Origin: Agriotes lineatus
Taxonomy: Eukaryota; Arthropoda; Insecta; Coleoptera; Elateridae
Length of the DNA stretch: 64,000 bases
Reading direction: 5' to 3'
Assembly: GCA_940337035.1 (NCBI GenBank)
Contig: OW679202.1
Span: 46,393,763 to 46,457,762, forward strand
Every line of letters begins with the position of its first letter. Position 1 is the first letter of the stretch. The notes under the pieces are model-generated. The model was not told the origin of the DNA. It worked only from the letters and a program-made list of their open reading frames with translations, and searched no databases. A program made the translations under genes and the position numbers. Below are positions 11,346 to 24,270 of this stretch, one piece after another.

Positions 11346-14300
11346 TTTATGAGTGTTAGCTTAACGGACACAAGGTTTGAATCTTTCCCCGTCTAGGAGG
11401 CTAAACGCCACCTCCACACTCTAAATGTAACTCTGTGTGCTATACCATATTCAGCTTTTTTATAATTTTATGCATTATTATATTACATGACTGTGGTTTT
11501 AAGAAGCGACCTTGACTTATGTTATATAGCATAGATTCTAGATTGATGTCGTTTACTTGTAGTTTACACATAGGCAGAAGTGGACATATCTACAGTATAT
11601 GAATACGCTTATTTGGTACTTTAGTTCGTGACATCAATTAGGAGTACGTATACGTATATTCTTTCTAGATCAATGTCGCATATAATAAGCAATTTTATTG
11701 TACTCGATCGAGTTATTTACAAACTGCTTCAGTATTCAGCTAGCATTTACACATACACATTTCCCTATTCTCAAACTTTCTGATCATCTTGCAGTACGAC
11801 ATTTCCAATTTTATTATAGCTTTTTGCTTCCATTTTTTTAAATTTCAGCGTCCCGCTTCTTTATTTTTGGCACTTTATATGTTATTTTAATTAACTGACT
11901 GAATGCCTCTGGACTAACATCGTTACTATTAAGATGATTAGTAGAGGAGCTTAGGAATGAAAAAATATGGTTGATATAAATTTAATTCATGGCTTGCTTT
12001 TGCTTCCAGAGTGCAACTTTAATTCTGTTTTTTACAGATATCTGTCAATTCTTCCAAACTGATTAAACTGAGCGAAATAATTTAATTTATCAAAATTAGG
12101 TTTTAAATGGGATGCAAGATGAAACGATCATCCTATGAAATTAATTTAATATCTAAGATTTATTAAATACGCAACGCTAAATGTCTTATAAAGTTTGGGT
12201 AATATTCAGAGCCAAGTGCAAATTTCAGTAAAATATTTCGTTGAACAAAATTTAAACACTAAAATAGAGTGTAATTCAAATGTATGCATAGCAACTAGCA
12301 ACATTTTTAAATCCAGTCTATATTTATCTAATCATTAGATATTTAAAAAACTAGAACCTTCATGGCAAAACCGTGTAACTCTGCCATGATGAAACTATAT
12401 TAAGTAAGTAACCTCCGCCTCGGAAAAAAATTAACTCAAATTAGTTAACATAGTGACACAAAAATGTTTAACGGTGATCGACGTTTTCTTTAACCTACTG
12501 GAAAATTTACATAATGATGTGCATGTGAAAGTATCATCTACCGACAAAAAAAGTTGCTGGAAAACTGCTTCGAAAGGGACAAGAGGAAATAATGATATAT
12601 GAGGAGACAAAAACAGCTTGTCAAATACTCTGCGCCCTTGCTGAATACATAACTCATAATGTCTTCTGAATAATAGTCGCGCATTACACTTTTTTCCTAT
12701 AATGATGGTATGGCTAAAAAAATTGAATAGACAGGCTGATAAATGTGCGGTTATCTACATTCAATTTTTAGGCAATCGAAATTTTAAATTATTAGTCGCA
12801 TAATAAATGATGACGAATAACTATGTTTCGAAAAAACAGTATTTAATTCGAAAAGATGGAGCTAACGTTGTTATGATACGAACAAAAAGAATTTAATTAC
12901 TAAGCGACCATGAAGGATATTTCTAATCTTCAAGACACTAATTATCTGATTTCTGCAAGATCAGCTGATATTTACTGTACATACTTGTATTATTTTGAAC
13001 ACGTTTGCTCTGATCGCTTAAAAATTTCGACTAAGGCATTTTCTGTTATTTTGGTACAAAAACACAAAAGATACACAACTTTTATGTATGTTTACCTATA
13101 ATAACGACATTCTTCTATAGGCATATATTGGAAATTTATTCTGTTATGATATAATATTGGGAATTAGAAACTATTAGCATATTAATCCGCATTTTATCGC
13201 AATAAGTTACATCTACTGCTTTTCATTACTGCGCTATTTTTCAGAATTTTCTAACAAAAACGCCTATGTATAGAAACTGGATTTAAATTTTCCTAACTAA
13301 ATAGAACTAGAACTAGGACAGTTAGGACTAGGCAGTTAAAATGGGCTTGTAGTGTTCTTGTGTAAGGCTTGATTTCGCGTGTGCAGCGATAAACACGACG
13401 TCCAAATCTACTCACAAGACGAGGAAATTTTCAACTTGAAGCATTTTTAATAATAATAATTCCCTTTACTCAACCAACCAAAAAATATAAGCATTATAAA
13501 TTACACAGTAGCTGACGTAAATAATGAAACAAGGTTAACAAGACGAAGTTAAGATATGCTAAACTAATGGCAATCTGTTCTACCTCATGCAAAAATTAAA
13601 ATAGATTAAGAATTTGGAGAAAATAAAATAAGAAAGATAGAAAAAAGGAAAAGAACATCCAAGGATACAACAAGCAACTACAATAGTTCAGTGGTTTGAT
13701 TTAGTGGAGAGCTGAAGCAAAAAAAAACAAAGCAAACAATATTCAAGCAAAATAACATTGTTGTCTACCCATCAAAAAGCCACAAAGGCGGTGTTTAAAA
13801 TTCAATAATGATAAAGACTTAATTAACACTTTTAGGTAAACTGTTATGAGAACTGGCAATCTTATAACTTATTGATAGTTTGTACAACTGGGACATGTGC
13901 AATAGAATAGCAATTCGATTTTTATTTCTAAGATCAAATGAATGGCTGGTTGAAGTAAATTTAATTTTATTATAAAGGCATGGAAGAGTTTCAGTAGTAA
14001 TACTTTTGTGAAAGGAACATAATTCATGTAGGCATTTTTAATTTTAGCATTAGTTGTTTGCGTGACAGGCCTAAGGACGCACGCTGACGGACCTAGTGCA
14101 TTGTGAGAGAAATATATAAAGGCTACGTGAAGACTACAGTAAAATGGATATCTACATGTTAAAAGTGCATTAAAACAGCTTTGCGGTTCTAGCAAACGCC
14201 AAGTAATTAAAGTGCCTCTCAGCACCGGGAATTTCCTGCAATGGATATAGTTCATTTCCATGCATCACGTCATTCAATGTTTAGATGACGAAACCCAAGA

Positions 14301-14501
14301 CCCAACTAATGCGCCACACAGCAAGTCTTCGGGTCAACTTCCAGATAACATGTTTTAAGTTTAAAGAGATAATCTAGATATCTGTGTTAGACCACGTGCC
14401 TAACCGAATGGTGCGGGAATAATGCATACAAATATTAACAAGCTTGGACTTAAATAAGTACCAGCTTCAGGTATTTTGCTGTTGATCTTTTGAAGACATA
14501 T
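11346..14501. other. Anonymous AT-rich sequence
   Basis: One open frame of 130 codons exists on the reverse strand (13869-14261), but it has no recognisable motif and no clear splice or promoter context. I see no inverted ends or RNA gene. Confidence 0.45.
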
Positions 14502-15091
14502 ACAGGGTAGTCCTTAAATAGTTAGCCAAAATCAAGGATGAAGTTAAACTATTATAAGAATGAAAAGTTCATATAACCATGTGTCCGAAAACGAACCGGT
14601 CAGGAATTACAGGTCATTTAATTCTTAATATCTAAAAATAAATAACTATATTTTTAATCGTAGTTACCAAGTGCTATTATAATATAGAAATGTCACTCTG
14701 ACTTAAGTATTGTTAATCATACAATCAAAATGAACCGTTGATACAACATTAAATTAGCCGATAATGATGTACACTGTACAGGAATTCCGAGTATCAATCG
14801 CTATGAAGTTATAAGGGATTCACCGGAAATCTTCGAACGTGTTAGACAGTCAATGGCCAGACGTATGCAAGCATGTCTTGTAGTTAACGGTGGATATTTT
14901 CAACAGTTACTTTAACTAAAAAATAAAGTTCTTTATTTCTACAGCCTTCCATTTTTCTATTCATATATTAAGAATTAAATGAGCCGTAACTCCTCTGGGG
15001 TTGGTTTTCGGAAACGTGTTTATAGGAACTTTTTTCATTCTTATAATGAGAGTAACCTAATCTCTGCCGAACTATTTTAGAACTACCCTGT
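14502..15091. mobile_element. Tc1/mariner-like deletion derivative with long terminal inverted repeats
   Basis: The left end begins ACAGGGTAGTCCTTAAATAG. The right end, read on the reverse strand, begins ACAGGGTAGTTCTAAAATAG. The two ends stay alignable for about 140 bases, through ATTATAAGAATGAAAA and CATTTAATTCTTAATAT. The 590 bp element keeps only the last part of a transposase frame in its middle. The target duplication is not clear by eye. With about 140 bp inverted repeats and most of the gene missing, it is non-autonomous. Confidence 0.7.
14793..14915 (+). pseudogene. Transposase C-terminal remnant
   Basis: Forty codons end at a natural stop: the frame reads VRQSMARRMQACLVVNGGYF shortly before QQLL and TAA. 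An Arg-rich helix followed by a Cys, then NGG-F-(H/Q)-x-LL and stop is how many insect IS630/Tc1/mariner-type transposases (those with an N-terminal helix-turn-helix of the DUF4817 kind) finish. The catalytic domain is absent. The fragment lies centrally between the inverted ends of the element, as expected for an internal deletion product. The family assignment rests on this short C-terminal signature only. Confidence 0.5.
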
Positions 15092-17109
15092 TTAATGATT
15101 GCGATTTAAAAGACAATATTTCAGCTTTCTGTTTTACGCTGCTTTATGTGTTTAAGCGTGCATGCGAGTAGCGCAAGCTATATGGCACGTAGTTTGATAT
15201 AAGGGTTAATTATATTTTCGTTTACTTTTCATTATGTTTCTTTATGTGTTTCAATATATTTGTGTAAACAAGTTGGCGTTTCTTGTACATTGTGTGAAGT
15301 AAGTTTCAGCCCGACAACACTACAGGCGCAGACCAGATTCCTCTTTTAGCAGATATTGACACTTCATAGGCATAAACTGGGGTAATTTAATTGATTCATG
15401 TTCACTGAGCTAGTAAATCAGACAAACAGGACAATTAATTATTAAAATTTTTAGGCATACGCAACCTCTTAGTTAAATTTAAAGTTTCGACGTAAGGAGT
15501 TAACCTCACGCTATATTACCAAATATATTAACTATACATAAAATTAAATAGGATATACACAGACCATGCCTCCAAATTTAATACCAACTTGATTAATCAC
15601 GGACTTCCGTATAATATTTCCCTGAAACTCCAAGGGTTAGGAAAACAATTAAAAAGGGATCTATTATATACCGGGTGACAATGAAAACAGGGCCATGTCT
15701 CTATCCTCTGTACTTATCAACGAGTTTGGATAAAACTTGCTACAAGGATATTAAACGTAATTTCGGATTAACTCATCGATATAACCAAAATTACCGACTT
15801 CCAGTTTCATCGAAAATATCATAACTTGATTTTTTTAAAGATATTTTCGTGGATATTTTTTGTTTTTCTAAATCTACGACTGAAATTACATAAGACAGTA
15901 TAGCCAAATTTACTTAGGTATTATCCAAACACATTTTAAAACTTTATTAATTAAAAAAAACAGTTTTAAACAAAGATAAAGTAGTGCATTATGTATATCA
16001 TTAGATTGCTAATTAATATCTAATTGCATGATAACCCTTGGTAACTACCATTAAAAACTGAGTTTTTCTTAGAAAACACGTTTAGCATTTTTTTTTTCGT
16101 TAATGAAGAATTTCTTCTTGATCTAATTAATGAATTAGTTATATTAGTATGAGTTACTAGAGTCAATTTGAACAAACGTTCTCCATCTACGGGCTTTACA
16201 AATGGTTACGCCTATATTTTTTATTAAAATTATTGAACAAGACGCTGTATGATGAAAGTGCGAATGGTTGATAGTTATATAATATACATATAGGGAAGAG
16301 AGTAATTAATTTTTTCTAAGTACATAATTTCAAATCTGTTAGAAGTAATATTCTTAATAATACTCTTTGTTCAAGTCCTAGAATGTTATTTCCGATTATC
16401 GTCCGTTATTGCACCATATTCGGTAATTTTTGCAGGTACTTATGTATGTTATGAACCCTACATAGTTATTGGTAATTTTTTAATTTGAAAAACGCTTTCC
16501 AGTTAACATTTCCTTTTTGAAAACTTTTGGCGTTCTAATTTTACCTCCGGAGCTAGAAGAAATTTTTTGTGGCTCCACTTGTTGACGCTTTGTGGGCAGA
16601 TTTATCCTGATAAACTGTCGACAATCTGGTGCAGATTTGCTTCTATTGGTTTGGGAAATTAGTGCACCCGTCTGATTAAATCAGGATTAGATAATATTTG
16701 AACTTCAATTTATATTAGCCGTCCGAAATGTCAAGTATGAAACGGTTATCTCTACCGTCACGTTTAACATTAGGTAAATTTATTGTCAGGTCATTCTGCA
16801 TCCTTCCTTATTTCTTCCTTTTTCGAGTAATGAAAAATTTGACAAGTTGCCTGATTGAAGTAGCCGCCTGTTACTGATTTCCCTCTCTGTTAGCCTACAA
16901 ATTCTGAGCTGCAAAAACACCCAACCTCTGATACCACGAGACTATTCCGACAGACTTCTGCATATTTTCAGCGCATGTAAGCAGCAGTACAAGTCAGTTT
17001 TCTGCTTACTTTCTGTGCACCCGCCATAGCAGCGTGCGCTTTCCGCTACCATTGAAAATACATAGTTTGTTGAATCACGTTCGTCATGGAGTTTACATAT
17101 TGTAAATGT
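15092..17109. other. Anonymous AT-rich sequence
   Basis: A stretch from 15671 starting CCGGGTGACAATGAAAACAG and followed by T- and A-rich blocks (to about 16100) has the look of a decayed DNA-element end, but I found no matching opposite end. The rest shows no supportable feature. Confidence 0.4.
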
Positions 17110-18822
17110 GGCAATGATCCGGGGACAAAAGATATTTCTAAAACTATAAGGGTTACATAAATATCATTTATATAAAAGTTGTAGGTACGAAAGTGGTGCA
17201 CATTTCAAAAATAGTTTTGATTATACAGGGTGTCTCAAAAAAGTGTGGCAAATCAAACTTACTTTTTTTAATGGAATGCTTTATACGTATTTAGGTAGAT
17301 TAAAGTTTAAAATTTAAATACTAATTATTTTGATATCAAATTGTATGGTTCTAACGTCAAGCGTTTTGGAGATATTAACGATTTTATGCAAACAAATTCT
17401 GAATTTTAGGCGGCTGCTGTAAGTAGCAGACAACAATTAAATGAAGGAAAATGTTACCAAACAAATATCTTTTTCGTGAATTACCTTTATAGTCTAAAAT
17501 AGTGGGTGTGGGTGTTAATGCTATACAGGGTTCCCAACACTTGCAAATGAATAATTTTAGGTTTTTTAATAGAACATCCTGTATATATTATTATTTTTTA
17601 AAAGCCCTTTTAATAACCTTTCGTTTGATATGTAACTTCATATCCCTAAATTCAACTATTTTAAAGATATTAGCATAAAAAGCAGGTGGTTGATTTCAAA
17701 GCCTAACAAACAAACGCCGCTAAAATAATCATTTAAACAGTTGAGCTCTCCAGAAAAACATAAAACCAAGTTTAGAAAATGTAAATCCAGTCATTGTTAA
17801 TAAAAGAAATAATAAACACATGACAAAACGAGAAATTCAGGAATAAATTAATTCCATTATCAAATAAAATCAGATTACAAAAAACAAAAGCGAATACACT
17901 AAAAGCCTATACGCAATTACTCTAAATGTTCAAATATGTTCCCTTCCGTTCTTTGGGTATTAAATCTATACAGAGAGCTCATCATTTCCAAATATAATAA
18001 TTTCGATTTGTTTAAATAAAACACCCTGTATAACACTGTATTTTTAATGAGATTTTTCTACTGATATTTCATTTTCTAGCCCTAAATGCAATCGTTTTCC
18101 AAATTTAAATGTCTCCTGCTTTTTCGTTTATTAGTGTTTGTTATTTCTAGTTTCAGCAGCGGCTGAATTTTTATTATCTAAGCCTAGTTCGTTATTGTAG
18201 TCAAAGGGTTACAAGTGTTTAAATTGGCAGCGTTTGTTTGTTATCCCTTGAAATACAGCATCTTAAAGGGTTGGAATTGTTTTTTATGCTAAAATACGCA
18301 TATCTGAAAAACAGTTGAATTTAGTGGTACTAAAAGGGCGTTTCAAAAACATAAAAATATGCAAGGTGTTCCATTTAAAAAAATCCGAAATTTTTAAATG
18401 TGCAAATGTTAAGCACCCTGTATAGCATTAATATCCACATTCACTCTTTTAGACTCTAAATGTAATTCACGAAAAAGATATTTTTTTGGTACCGTTCTCC
18501 TTCACTAAATTTTCTGTTACAGCAGCCGCCTAAAGTTGGCCATTTTTTGCATAAAATTGTTAATATCTTCAAAACAGTTGATGTTAGACCCATAAAACAT
18601 GATATCGACATGATTATTGTTTCAAAATTTCAAGCTACCTAAATAAAGGGCATTTCATTAAAAAAAAGTAAGTTTGATTTGCCACACTTTTTTGAGGCAG
18701 CCTGTATAGTCAAAACTATTTTAATAATATGCACCACCTTCATACATATGACTTTTATATCAGCGATATTTATGTAACTCTCATAGTTCTAGAAATATCT
18801 TCCACCCCCGCATCGTTGCCGG
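17110..18822. mobile_element. Foldback family copy 2, complete, about 1.7 kb
   Basis: The whole segment is a large inverted repeat. The left arm starts GGCAATGATCCGGGG; the reverse complement of the right end starts GGCAACGATGCGGGGG. The arms stay alignable inward for roughly 700 bases, including AGTGTGGCAAATCAAACTTA (17244 onward) against its complement near 18670-18692, and both arms share GGCGGCTGCTGTAA and ATCTTTTTCGTGAATTAC. The central spacer is only about 240 bases (near 17850-18090). No transposase frame is present. Several TACAGGGTG/CACCCTGTA motifs recur inside the arms. It is a non-autonomous foldback DNA element. I could not define a target duplication. Confidence 0.8.
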
Positions 18823-21800
18823 ACCCTAGGTATATGCTCGCTATTCAGCAATTGTGCTAAAAACTTGTTTTCTATGCTATACCATATCTATATTTGCGTC
18901 CGTTCTGAGAGGCCTCGTCGTGCGATGTAATACACTAACCATGTCATGGATTGGCTTTTTTGAGTGCCAGCAAGTGACTTATTTCATTTAGGGTTTTATA
19001 AACTTTATCCGAATCCAAGCGCTTCTATTTAGTCAAATCTTTTGGTGCGTGCACAAATCACGTATACTATTTATTTATTTGATGTCATATAATAGCTGTT
19101 AAATATTTAGATACATCAAGACCTGTTGTTTCAATTACAGTAGCATTTATCTTGGTCATTAGATGTTTGTTGTTTTCTTGAGTGTTCACTATCTCTTTAT
19201 AACGTATGTTACGTTGCATCTCGACGAATCCGTGTCACGGTAAATCGTAGAACTTGGGGTCTTTTGTTACTTATAACCTTAAGTAAATTATTGAATTATT
19301 TTGCCCCCGTCGCCTCTCTTCGACTTCTGTCGGGGAGCTGGCCATAAATTAGGGGTTGGTGTATATGTATTGGGTACATCCTTTTGTTGCTTTCATTTTA
19401 CCCAAATAATGTAAAATCTTGCACTTGTGGTATTTTGAACGTGATAGACAGCTGTCATTTAATATGGTTCTCTTTATATCATTAGTAAACCGAAGTCTCC
19501 TGAAAAACTCATTTTCATTTTTCTTTCACATAACATGCATCCCATTTAAATCCAGAAAAATTTCGCTCATGTAAATTTATAGGCGGTTCAACATTTAAGC
19601 ATGACTCTCATAAAGACGAAAATTTTAGAAAAGCATCCTAAATGGAACATCTTACTTACATGGAGCAAATTTGGGAGATCTTAATAATGCGAGTTGCAAA
19701 TGTACCGCGATTCCCACGGAATCACCTCAGTTCTATTGAGCACATTACGTACTTTTTTCACGCAACTAAGTGGTGTACTTTGCGCTGACAGGTGGGTTTA
19801 ACCAGTACATCCACTTCACCCACATTTTATATTTAATGCTGCTTGTTCTTTCATCCTAACAATGTTTATTTTAATTAAATTGCGTTGGCTATGCTAGAAA
19901 TTAGCTTTTTATAAACGTATATCAATAGCCATTTTATTTGCCGTGTTTGTCGTAGCAACCCAGCTTTTCCGCATTAACGGTATGCTCCAAAAAATCGCAG
20001 TGTCTTCTAAATTAAGTGATAGTGTATCAACACTTTCCAGTTAAACCACGGGTATTGTAGTTGCGAAATGACAGTTAAACATACACAACTGTAGAAAAGT
20101 ATTTTATCTGTCTACCCATACACTGTTCTCAATCTCGCGAAAAGCGACCATAGTTTAAAAACACTGTCTGCTAATAAAAAAAATTTTTGTTTCCTGTCTG
20201 GTCTGGTTCCTTACGAGGTTTCCCTCGGCCACTATGTTTTCCTTACTTTAGAAGTACTCAGCTTTTTCTTCTTCTCTGATGTTGATTTTTTGCATTTTGC
20301 TGCTATCGTGCCATTCTAATCATGCCCGTGCATTTTTAACCGCGTTTAATTCAAAAATTCGTTAAGCGGTGAGATCGTCGCTAATTAAAGTCGGAGTCAG
20401 GTTCTATGTACACAGCAGTGTCTGCACGCTTTCAGTTTTTTCAGTCCAACCTTTACAGACACGATTTAATGCGACATTTTGTGCTTAGGGGCGATTTAAT
20501 CTGTGTTTGGGTTTTATTACTAGGGCATTGCCCACTTGTCTGTTTCCTTGCGTATCGAAGGGATCAGCTCGAACGAGGATGAGGCTGATTTTGAAAATCT
20601 GATTCGACAGAATTTTGTAATAGCGCTATTAAGCTCTCACACCTTTCAGAACAAATCATCTTCTTTCCGCTTTCTTGCACCCCTATATGTGAAAATGTGT
20701 TTACTTAAATTTATTTTCTAGATGCCAACGTAATAGGACTTCTGCTTTGTTGTTATTTGGGCTCAACCTTTCAATTTTGACATTTCCACGAACCGTGTAG
20801 TTGATGTAATGTAATGATGCTCCTAATTTTAAGTACTAAATTAAGACAAGTACTAAATATTAGTAAGTACGAGAGAATATTATACCGGGCCTCTAATTAC
20901 CAACTAATTTATATCAGACGAGATTGGTTACAGCCGTAGTTACGCTGAAGTGAAATAAAATGCAAATGGACTACAGATAAAAGAGTAAAAATTACAGCCA
21001 GCTACTACCTCGAATTCACGCGTAACAGCGAAAGATGCACGTTTGCGCTCATTACTAGAGCATGCAAGTAAAATACGAAACTGAATCTAAAGTTACTTCC
21101 ACGAGATTGGTTTACTGGCCAACACTTACACCGGCTATATTGTTTTTGTGCCATTGGGAATGCCTACAATACACTCAATCTTAAAATTGCAACTAGCCTA
21201 ACAAGCGGTAACAACACACCCATTCTTTGTATTGCACCGCCAGCTGAGATTTTTGCAGTTGTTAATGTATGGTTTCATATAATTTAGCCGGTAATTTAAT
21301 GTTCGATTTTACGTTCTAAACCCAAAACTGCTTTAGGTGTATTTTATTTATATAAACTGTTAAATAAATAAAGCAACAATCATTATACCAAATCGGTCAA
21401 CTAAAGCTTAAATTGAAATTTAATCGTAATTGCTTTATGTGATAAATATTTCGATTAAATATTTATAAGTAACTAAAAATGAACTACACAAACTGTTTAG
21501 CTTCGAATAACTACTACACAAGTAAAACCCAGTTAGGTTCAAGGTAAACCCAGAATTGAAATTACTATTATATAAAGTATTATAACAGAAGCTATAAATA
21601 CATGGTATTATACACAAAAGCACAAAAAGATTGGTTCCACTAATAATGCAGAAATCGATTTCGCTCAAAAAGAACTAGTTAATACGGTACGCGTACTTCG
21701 CCACACGACCAGGCCACCCCGAAAAGATCCAATCACAAAAACAGGTAGTATTTATCGTATCCTCAGAAAACATACATGAAGTTCAACCACCAGGTAGCAC

Positions 21801-22570
21801 GTGAAATCAACGAAATTGGCTCTCTATTAATCTTAACAAATAAAAAATATACCATAAATCTGGAAAATACACAAAGCAAATAAAATTGTTACACAGCTGA
21901 TGGTTGATTACTAGTAAAATAAAAAAATGAAATTCTACAATAAATAACCTCCATAACAAACTGACCTCCGGTCGAATGACAGTAGAAAACGAAATCCGCA
22001 AAAATAGATCCGTACTAAAGTGGCAGGGTTTTTTAGGGTGCAATGTGTACCTCAATAGACGGTGGACACCAATGTACAGCTCCTTCAGCATTCGAAAATT
22101 ACTAAGAGTCCTTCAAAGATAATGTGGATAACATAAGGGTGACTTGTTAACGATTAAAATTACATCCAAGAGAACGGCATACCACAGGTACCACAAAATC
22201 CTAATCTAACCAGGCGTGTGCAGCAATTCACTAAACTATGAAAACTAAATTACATACGATTTTGTGGGATAGCTCCTTTTACTAAACGTCACAAAAACAC
22301 ACGCCTTAAATTAGTTTTACATCATGGGAATAGCGTCAAAACTCAAACATTTCGAACAATGGAAACCAGAAATAGCTGTACTCTAAAGTTGTATACGCCA
22401 AATAGTATAATGACAATTGCGAATACAAAAATTGATAACAGCTATAAAGGTAACCTAATATACAACACGACGTGAAAAATGGATAAATGAACTGTAAAAG
22501 TGAATATGGAGAAAAGCTATTTCAGGATTGTTACAAGTTATTAATTTTTTACATAAAAATTCAACGTTTT
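18823..22570. other. Anonymous AT-rich sequence
   Basis: Open frames are at most 94 codons and carry no recognisable motif. No terminal repeats or RNA genes could be supported. Confidence 0.5.
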
Positions 22571-22982
22571 ACTTCCCTCGTCTTGTATTATAATTGTGAA
22601 AAAGTCACCTTCCGAGATTTCTTCAGATTTTCACGTCTCGAGGTCCCTAAATGACGAAAAACGTGTTTCCTCAATTCCGTCTGTCTGTCTGTTTGTCTGT
22701 CTATAGTCCGTATGTTGACCGTATAGCTCAAAAACTACTTGTTGGGTGAAGACAATATGTTGCACGCGGATTCGCTGTCTACCTGGCACGAAACTGAATA
22801 TACGTCCGGTCACATATATACAGGGTAGCACCTTAAAAATATAACGTTGTTTATTTTTGCTCTAGCTCGAGAACCATTAGTTAAATAAAAATAATGTTTT
22901 GCACATAGTTTAACTTTGACACTTGACGAAAATAGGTATATTTTGAATCCAAAATATACAGGACGTACACCTACAGGCCAAT

Positions 22983-24177
22983 TTCCCTCTTGTCACACTT
23001 GTACAAGCTGCTGACTGAAATAATAACAAATAGAATTAGCAGAAGACTGGACGAATTTCAACCCCCGAAGCAATCCGGATTTCGGAAGGGATTCAGCACC
23101 GTAGACCACATACATACCTTGCGCCAAATATTTGATTTTGAAAAGGCATTCGATTCCATCGAAAAATGGGCATTGATCGGCGCCTTAAAGGGATGCAGAA
23201 TTGACTTCCGATACATAACCCTAATCGAAGCTCTACACGAGGATGCCACAACGACTGTCAAAGTATTAGATAAGACGGACCCGATAAAAGTGCAACGGGG
23301 AATCAGGCAGGGAGACACCATCTCTTCCAAATTGTTTACCAATGCCCTGGAAAACATCCGTAAGGACCTAAACTGGGAGCGTATGGGAATCAAAATAAAT
23401 GGAGAACTTTTCAGCAACTTGAGATTTGCCAACGATATTGCTCTCTTGTCAGACAATATGCAGGATCTAAGCAAAATGATAATAGAACTGAACGAAGCTG
23501 CAGAAAAAACACGACTTGAAATGAACATGCGTGAGACAAAGATCATGTCCAACATGGAAGACATCATGCCAGTATCATTTGACAACGGCGACCACAGAGA
23601 CGTCGTCGAAGAATACATGTATCTGGGGCAGTAGCTTTCGATAACAAAAGACACACAACAAGCAGATATTGAGAGACGAATACAATCGGGTTGGTCAGCT
23701 TTTAGGAAACTACGTTACGTATTCAAGTCAAAAATGCCTCAAAACAAGAGTGTTCAACCATTGGGTACTCCCCTCATCTGAAACTTGGACACTAACAACA
23801 ACAATTATCCGAAAATTACAAATCACACAAAGAAAGATGGAAAGGAGCATGGTGGATGCTGAATAGAAAAACCAATAACTGGATCAAAAATAAAACAAGA
23901 TGCACCGAGATAGTGGAGAGAATTACAAGACTGAAGTGGCAATGGGAGGGACATATGGCAAGAACCCAAGACAACCGATGAACCAGAGAAGTAACTGAAT
24001 AGAGACCAAGAACAGAAAAAAGGGACAAAGGAAGACCTAAAACTAGATGGACGGATGACATCCAAACAGTCGTGAGTACATTGGATTAATAAGGCAACCG
24101 ACAGAGAAGAATGGAAAACGTTAGAGGAGACTGTTCAGAAATGGAATACTTGAATGCTGAAAATGATAATGATGATA
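22983..24177 (+). mobile_element. RTE-like LINE, 5' truncated, inactive
   Basis: The copy begins inside the reverse transcriptase domain and ends with an ATGATAATGATGATA-type short tandem tail, as RTE elements commonly do. Flanking ACACCT copies (22977-22982 and 24178-24183) look like a target duplication. The part after 23635 continues the same protein through frameshifts and stops: RRIQSGWSAFRKLRYVF, then a W-x-W-GH-type block and a GRPKTRW-like motif in broken frames. It inserted in the same orientation as the Helentron-like host copy. Confidence 0.8.
22990..23634 (+). pseudogene. RTE-type reverse transcriptase fragment with mutated active site
   Basis: This 214-codon frame holds the core of a non-LTR reverse transcriptase, the enzyme that copies LINE RNA at the nicked target. 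Visible blocks are SGFRKGFSTVDHI (about residues 29-41), DFEKAFDSIEKWALIGALK (about 49-67), VQRGIRQGDTISSKLFTNAL (about 99-118) and RFANDIALLSD (about 145-155). In the last, the catalytic pair expected as A-D-D reads A-N-D (Asn codon at 23431-23433), which should abolish polymerisation. Between LRQI and FDFEKAF the usual spacer of this family appears deleted in frame. No upstream endonuclease is present. Relic only. Confidence 0.85.
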
Positions 24178-24270
24178 ACACCTTACAAAAAATGTCCTTT
24201 GACATTTTAAAAATGTTTTGTTTCAAATCATCTACTTGCGAGGAAAGTTCTGAGTAACACGCTTTACTAA

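Larger units (their letters stand above)
22571..24270 (+). mobile_element. Helentron-like element, copy A2, split by an RTE LINE
   Basis: The 5' end is a perfect ACTTCCCTCGTC (22571-22582) after a T-run, followed by a short GTCY array (about 22680-22705) and the ATACAGGGTAGCACCTTAAA block. The element is interrupted at 22982 and resumes at 24184. Its end carries GCGAGGAAAGT and the hairpin AGTAA-CACGCT-TTACT (24253-24268) before a T-run. The stem bases differ from those of other copies yet still pair. The interrupting LINE is flanked by ACACCT on both sides. No protein is encoded by the element itself. Confidence 0.65.

Noticed and set aside
13869..14261. 130-codon reverse-strand open frame as a gene
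   Set aside because: No recognisable motif, Leu/Ile/Phe-rich composition typical of translated AT-rich DNA, and no supporting signals.
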